NCBI RefSeq assembly: GCF_024699275.1
Contig: NZ_JAILPX010000068.1
Location: 1 to 10,046, forward strand
Direction: 5' to 3'
Source: Selenomonas sp.
GTDB lineage: Bacteria; Bacillota_C; Negativicutes; Selenomonadales; Selenomonadaceae
DNA: 10,046 bases
The position numbers were made by a program, and so were the translations under genes. Below the pieces are notes generated by a model. The model worked only from the letters and a program-made list of their open reading frames with translations. It was not told the origin of the DNA and ran no database searches. Positions 7,155 to 10,046 of the stretch are shown one piece after another; position 1 is the stretch's first letter, and every line of letters begins with the position of its first letter.

Positions 7155-7183
7155 ATTATAACGCCATGCGAAAGACAAGACAA
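7155..7183 (-). promoter_or_regulatory. Sigma-A-type promoter of the walJ-htrA-rlmH operon
   Basis: The minus strand has TTGTCT (7183-7178, 4 of 6) and a perfect TATAAT (7160-7155) separated by 17 bases; initiation is expected near 7148, leaving a leader of about 55 bases before the walJ ATG. A second TATAAT (7190-7185) just upstream lacks a matching -35. Confidence 0.65.
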
Positions 7184-7197
7184 CATTATACATACAA

Positions 7198-7273
7198 AAG
7201 ACCTCGTTGACCTATTCCTGCACATTTTACGCGCCAGACGCGTACTTACGCAGGAACAAGCCAACGAGGCCTT
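7198..7273 (-). terminator. Composite terminator hairpin after pyk
   Basis: Three nested stems: 12 bp (7198-7209 with 7262-7273, one G-U in RNA), 7 bp (7215-7221 with 7250-7256) and 6 bp (7228-7233 with 7239-7244, five-base loop CCAGA). In minus-strand RNA the outer stem ends in UCUUUUGUAU, an acceptable U-tract. It lies 36 bases beyond the pyk stop, so it should end that transcript; it is longer than a usual terminator. Confidence 0.75.
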
Positions 7274-7309
7274 AATCACGATGTCAAGCAGACACCATCG
7301 CAGAATTCA

Positions 7310-8722
7310 TTAGATGTTGTACACACGTACAGAGCTGGAATTACCCTTGCCAGCCTTTACACCGGAAGTGATAATGGTGAGGTCACCACGTTTTACGAGG
7401 TTCTCTTTCACAGCAGCAGCCGTAGCGTTGCTGATCATTTCATCCACATCGCCCCACTGGCTGCCCAGTACCGGGTATACACCCCAACGCAGGTTCAGCT
7501 GACGCAGAGCCTTTTCGCTCGGAGTATACGCCACAATAGCAGCTTTCGGACGATACTTGGATACAACCTTCGTGGTGTAACCAGTTTCCGTCGGCGTGAT
7601 GATAGCCGGAGCATCAAGCTCATAAGCCATCTGAACCGTAGCATGTGCAATAGCACGGGTACGGGATTCCATATGCTGGAAGCCGCGTTCCACAAAGAGT
7701 TCCTTATATTCCAAAGAACTTTCCATACGCTGTGCAATGCGGTTCATGGTGGAAACAGCCTCTACCGGATAGTCACCGGAAGCCGTTTCGCCGGACAACA
7801 TGATTGCATCCGTACCATCAAGGATAGCATTACCAACGTCAGAAACCTCTGCACGGGTCGGACGCGGGTTGCGTTCCATGGAATCGAGCATCTGAGTAGC
7901 AACGATAACCGGCTTGCCAGCAGCATTACACTTGCGGATAATTTCCTTCTGAATAAGGGGTACATCCTCAGCCGGAACTTCTACACCCAAGTCACCACGG
8001 GCCACCATGATACCATCGGAAACTTCCAGGATAGCATCGAAATTCTTAACGCCTTCGAGGTTTTCAATCTTCGGCAGGATTTCCATATGACCATTATGCT
8101 CTTCAATCAGCTTGCGGATAGCCAGTACATCATCCGGACGCTGAATAAAGGAAGCAGCAACGAAATCCATATCCTGTTCGCAGCCAAAGATGATATCCTT
8201 AGCATCCTGCTCGGAAACAGGAGGCAGGCCCAGGGATACGCCCGGAGCAGCTACACGTTTACGCGTGCTCATCTTGCCGCTGTTCTGGATAGTCGTAACG
8301 ATATCTTTGCCCTTGATCTCGTCTACTTTAAGTGCTACAAGGCCATCGGAGAGGAGCAGGGTGTCACCCGGCTTAACTTCCGTATAGAGGCCCTTATGAT
8401 TTACAGAAACATGGGTTTCATCGCCCGGCTCATCTTCATAAGTCAAGGTGAATTTGTTGCCCTTTTCCAGCATAACCTTACCATCTTTGAATTCGCCCAA
8501 ACGCATTTCCGGACCTTTGGTATCGAGAATCAAAGAAATAACCTTGCCAGCCTTCTTGGCAGCTTCACGAACCATGTTGATACGACCAAGATGTTCTGCA
8601 TGGTCACCATGGGAAAAATTGAAGCGTGCGCAGTTCATGCCATTTGCGAGCAGCGCATCAATTACGCCCGGTTTCTCTGTGGACGGACCCTGAGTGCAAA
8701 TGATTTTCGTCTTTTTTAACAT
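7310..8722 (-). CDS. pyk: Pyruvate kinase
   Basis: Glycolytic enzyme converting phosphoenolpyruvate and ADP to pyruvate and ATP in the cytoplasm, normally a homotetramer. The 470 residues cover the (beta/alpha)8 barrel, the B domain (about 71-155) and the C-terminal regulatory domain, without the extra C-terminal PEP-utiliser-like domain found in Bacillus. Visible active-site elements: R33 and NFSHGD (35-40), LDTKGPEMR (66-74), the catalytic lysine in EILPKIEN (K218), the metal ligands E220 and D244 in MVARGDLGVE, and GTDAIMLSGETA (303-314). The effector-loop region reads TPTETGYTTKVVSKYRP. The N-terminal motif reads CTQGPS where most homologues have TIGPA/TIGPS. The ATG at 8722 has AGGTGG (8738-8733) ten bases upstream. 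It is monocistronic, with its own promoter, a structured leader of about 120 bases and a terminator. Confidence 0.97.
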   Translation of the reverse strand: MLKKTKIICTQGPSTEKPGVIDALLANGMNCARFNFSHGDHAEHLGRINMVREAAKKAGKVISLILDTKGPEMRLGEFKDGKVMLEKGNKFTLTYEDEPGDETHVSVNHKGLYTEVKPGDTLLLSDGLVALKVDEIKGKDIVTTIQNSGKMSTRKRVAAPGVSLGLPPVSEQDAKDIIFGCEQDMDFVAASFIQRPDDVLAIRKLIEEHNGHMEILPKIENLEGVKNFDAILEVSDGIMVARGDLGVEVPAEDVPLIQKEIIRKCNAAGKPVIVATQMLDSMERNPRPTRAEVSDVGNAILDGTDAIMLSGETASGDYPVEAVSTMNRIAQRMESSLEYKELFVERGFQHMESRTRAIAHATVQMAYELDAPAIITPTETGYTTKVVSKYRPKAAIVAYTPSEKALRQLNLRWGVYPVLGSQWGDVDEMISNATAAAVKENLVKRGDLTIITSGVKAGKGNSSSVRVYNI

Positions 8723-8762
8723 GTTGTAAACCCCACCTATTCTTTTACTACATATTATATTT

Positions 8763-8809
8763 TAGACGGACACCTCCCGTCTGGGAGTCGCTGTATGGCG
8801 TCCTGTCTA
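8763..8809 (-). promoter_or_regulatory. Structured 5' leader element of pyk
   Basis: Within the predicted pyk leader RNA, 8809-8797 pairs with 8774-8763 in a stem of about 11-12 bp with one bulge and one G-U pair. Inside it is a perfect 5-bp hairpin (8774-8778 with 8783-8787, loop of four). It is not followed by a U-tract, so it is not a simple attenuator. It matches no riboswitch class I recognise and could equally stabilise the mRNA. Confidence 0.4.
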
Positions 8810-8848
8810 CGGCCTAAATTAACTGGGAATTAACTCCCATCAGCTACT

Positions 8849-8877
8849 ATTCTACACTCTTTGTCCCCATAAGTAAA
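8849..8877 (-). promoter_or_regulatory. Sigma-A-type promoter of pyk
   Basis: The minus strand has TTTACT (8877-8872, 4 of 6) and TAGAAT (8854-8849, 5 of 6) at 17-base spacing; initiation is expected near 8842. A TTTTC-GGC-GAAAA palindrome (8881-8893) adjoins the -35 on its upstream side. A TATAAT at 8759-8754 nearer the gene lacks a -35 and is less likely. Confidence 0.5.
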
Positions 8878-8880
8878 ACA

Positions 8881-9014
8881 TTTTCGGCGAAAATCTACGG
8901 AAAAATATATTTTCTGAAAAGCGGCTCATTGCTTGAAATTTATTGCTTCTATTCCCCCTAATAACCTGCGACTATTGCTATTAATTGGAATTGTTCCCAG
9001 TGTCAAAAAACGCT
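8881..9014. other. Divergent intergenic region between pyk and the flagellar-type gene
   Basis: This gene-free stretch separates the two divergent promoters. It holds the palindrome TTTTC-GGC-GAAAA (8881-8893), a second inverted repeat GAAAA-ATATA-TTTTC (8900-8914) and a short GGAA-TTG-TTCC palindrome (8988-8998). No reading frame with a ribosome site and no RNA gene is apparent. Confidence 0.45.
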
Positions 9015-9041
9015 TATGCTTTCCCCCAAAAACGACGATAA
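9015..9041 (+). promoter_or_regulatory. Sigma-28 (flagellar)-like promoter
   Basis: TATGCTTT (9015-9022) and GACGATAA (9034-9041) are separated by 11 bases and match the sigma-28 consensus TAAAGTTT-N11-GCCGATAA at 5 of 8 and 7 of 8 positions. Initiation is expected near 9048, about 48 bases before the start codon. The flagellar-type product downstream supports it. A weaker sigma-A alternative (TTGTTC 8991-8996, TATGCT 9015-9020) overlaps. Confidence 0.5.
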
Positions 9042-9095
9042 ACCTATAAGGAGAGTATCGCACTTTCCAGATTTTACAGGAAAGGAGGAATTATC

Positions 9096-10046
9096 ATGTC
9101 TACCATTTCGGCAATGACCAGGGATACGTACACGATGTACAAGATGGCACAGGGGGGCACGCAGGGCACCACGGCGGCACAAAAAGCTGCCAGCGAGGCA
9201 GAGGAAAGCACCGGCAAAGCTTCTGCGCAAAGCAAAAGCTATTCCACGGCAGCAGCCAATGTCAGCCAGCTCAGTAACTTAGTCGGTTCTTTTGATTCGG
9301 CTTATGCCAGCAAGAAAACCACTGCTGCTCAGGACTCCATCAGCAGCCTTTGGTCCGGTTACACCAATTCGTACTCCAGCGGAATCGCCAATCTCAGTGC
9401 CCTTTCCGGGGTATCTTCCAGTGCGGCAGGGCTTGTAAATTCCTACAATGAAGCCAAGTCTGCTTTCGACACCCAGTTCAAGGCATATATGGGCGATTTG
9501 CAAAAATCTGCCCAGACCGTCAAGAACATGAGCTACGAATTCAGTGCGGACGACATCACGGAAGCCGAGGACGGCACAAAGACATACAGTGACAGCCTGA
9601 AAACTGCCATCAAGAACGTCAAACAGTTCGTCTCCGACTACAACGATGCCTTAGACCTCACCAGCGACTACAGCAGCGTGGGAAAACGAATGGAATCACT
9701 CCATAAGTCGTTTGCCGACACCACCTACCGGGCAGACACCTACAACCAGCTCGGCATCACGGTGGACAGCAAGACGGGCAAAATGTCTGTTGATGAAGAC
9801 AAACTGGCAACCGCGCTCACCGAAAACGGCGACCGGGCGAAAAACGCCCTGGGCGCTAACGGACTTGCAGGCAAAGCGGAACAACACCTCGCTCAGGCAA
9901 ACAACCAAAGCGACAAACTGTTCCCCTCCCTGCAGAGCATGTTCGGTAACTCCATCAAGACCGCTTCTGCCTACACCAACCCGCAAGTGCTGAATGCTAC
10001 CGTTCAGTACGGCATGATTGGGAATCTCTTTAGCACCATGTTCTAA
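9096..10046 (+). CDS. Cysteine-free protein with FliD (hook-associated protein 2) C-terminal-like region
   Basis: A complete 316-residue protein ending at the last base of the window. Residues 1-140 are rich in Ser, Ala and Thr and look helical and repetitive. About 165-260 resembles the C-terminal domain of the filament cap FliD: NVKQFVSDYNDALDL (174-188), then QLGITVDSKTGKMSVDEDKLATAL (218-241), the iGI-dG-l-D-l pattern. It lacks the N-terminal FliD domain and is far shorter than the usual 450 or more residues. There is no signal peptide, membrane helix or cysteine, as expected of proteins exported through the flagellar type III apparatus. The start is secure: AAGGAGG (9082-9088) lies seven bases before the ATG, though a 6-bp hairpin (9063-9068 with 9079-9084) reaches the edge of that site. 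It could be a filament-associated or adhesin-like exported protein; the exact role is unknown. Divergent from pyk. Confidence 0.75.
   Translation: MSTISAMTRDTYTMYKMAQGGTQGTTAAQKAASEAEESTGKASAQSKSYSTAAANVSQLSNLVGSFDSAYASKKTTAAQDSISSLWSGYTNSYSSGIANLSALSGVSSSAAGLVNSYNEAKSAFDTQFKAYMGDLQKSAQTVKNMSYEFSADDITEAEDGTKTYSDSLKTAIKNVKQFVSDYNDALDLTSDYSSVGKRMESLHKSFADTTYRADTYNQLGITVDSKTGKMSVDEDKLATALTENGDRAKNALGANGLAGKAEQHLAQANNQSDKLFPSLQSMFGNSIKTASAYTNPQVLNATVQYGMIGNLFSTMF

Noticed and set aside
7185..7190. Second TATAAT upstream of walJ as a separate promoter
   Set aside because: No -35 match at 16-18 bases, where the pyk terminator stem lies; the TATAAT at 7160-7155 has a better -35 and spacing.
7643..8719. 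358-codon open frame on the plus strand
   Set aside because: It is antisense to pyruvate kinase in a codon-biased, highly expressed gene, where long antisense frames are common; no ribosome site and no recognisable domain.
9096..9500. Ser/Ala/Thr-rich front half of the FliD_C-like gene as tandem protein repeats
   Set aside because: The composition is biased but I find no regular repeat unit at the protein or DNA level.

Overview
The window looks like chromosomal DNA from a flagellated Bacillota, most likely a Negativicute of the Selenomonas group. That placement is inferred from protein style, the walJ-htrA-rlmH gene order, the xpaC-telA pairing and a flagellar-type gene; no rRNA lies inside the window to confirm it. 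It holds eight complete protein genes. Seven read leftwards (minus strand) and one reads rightwards at the right end. There are no insertion sequences, CRISPR arrays or tRNAs.

Layout. Positions 1-498 carry no gene. They contain two tandem leftward promoters of ribosomal-operon type with A-tract upstream elements, and a long hairpin with 26-base arms. An rRNA or other highly expressed operon probably lies just beyond the left edge. Positions 499-4653 are a tight leftward operon: xpaC-like membrane protein with a C-terminal TM2 domain, then a TelA-family protein, then a class B penicillin-binding protein with a PASTA domain. It is driven by an extended -10 promoter placed against the terminator of the preceding operon. 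Positions 4725-7093 are a second leftward operon, walJ (metallo-beta-lactamase fold), htrA (membrane-anchored serine protease) and rlmH (23S rRNA methyltransferase). This is the order found downstream of walRK in many Bacillota, but here walRK is not adjacent. Its 5' leader contains an exact match to the WalR box consensus. Positions 7310-8722 are a monocistronic pyruvate kinase gene with its own promoter, a structured 5' leader and a composite terminator. Positions 9096-10046 encode a cysteine-free protein with a FliD C-terminal-like region, preceded by a sigma-28-like flagellar promoter.

How they fit together. The first two operons share a cell-envelope theme: peptidoglycan synthesis, envelope-stress proteolysis and WalJ, with RlmH carried along as in other Bacillota. 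Pyruvate kinase is a housekeeping glycolytic gene. The final gene most likely belongs to the flagellar or flagellar-export regulon. I see no complete undescribed system. The most promising leads are the candidate WalR box, the short FliD_C-like protein, the pyk leader, and the long hairpin near the left end.
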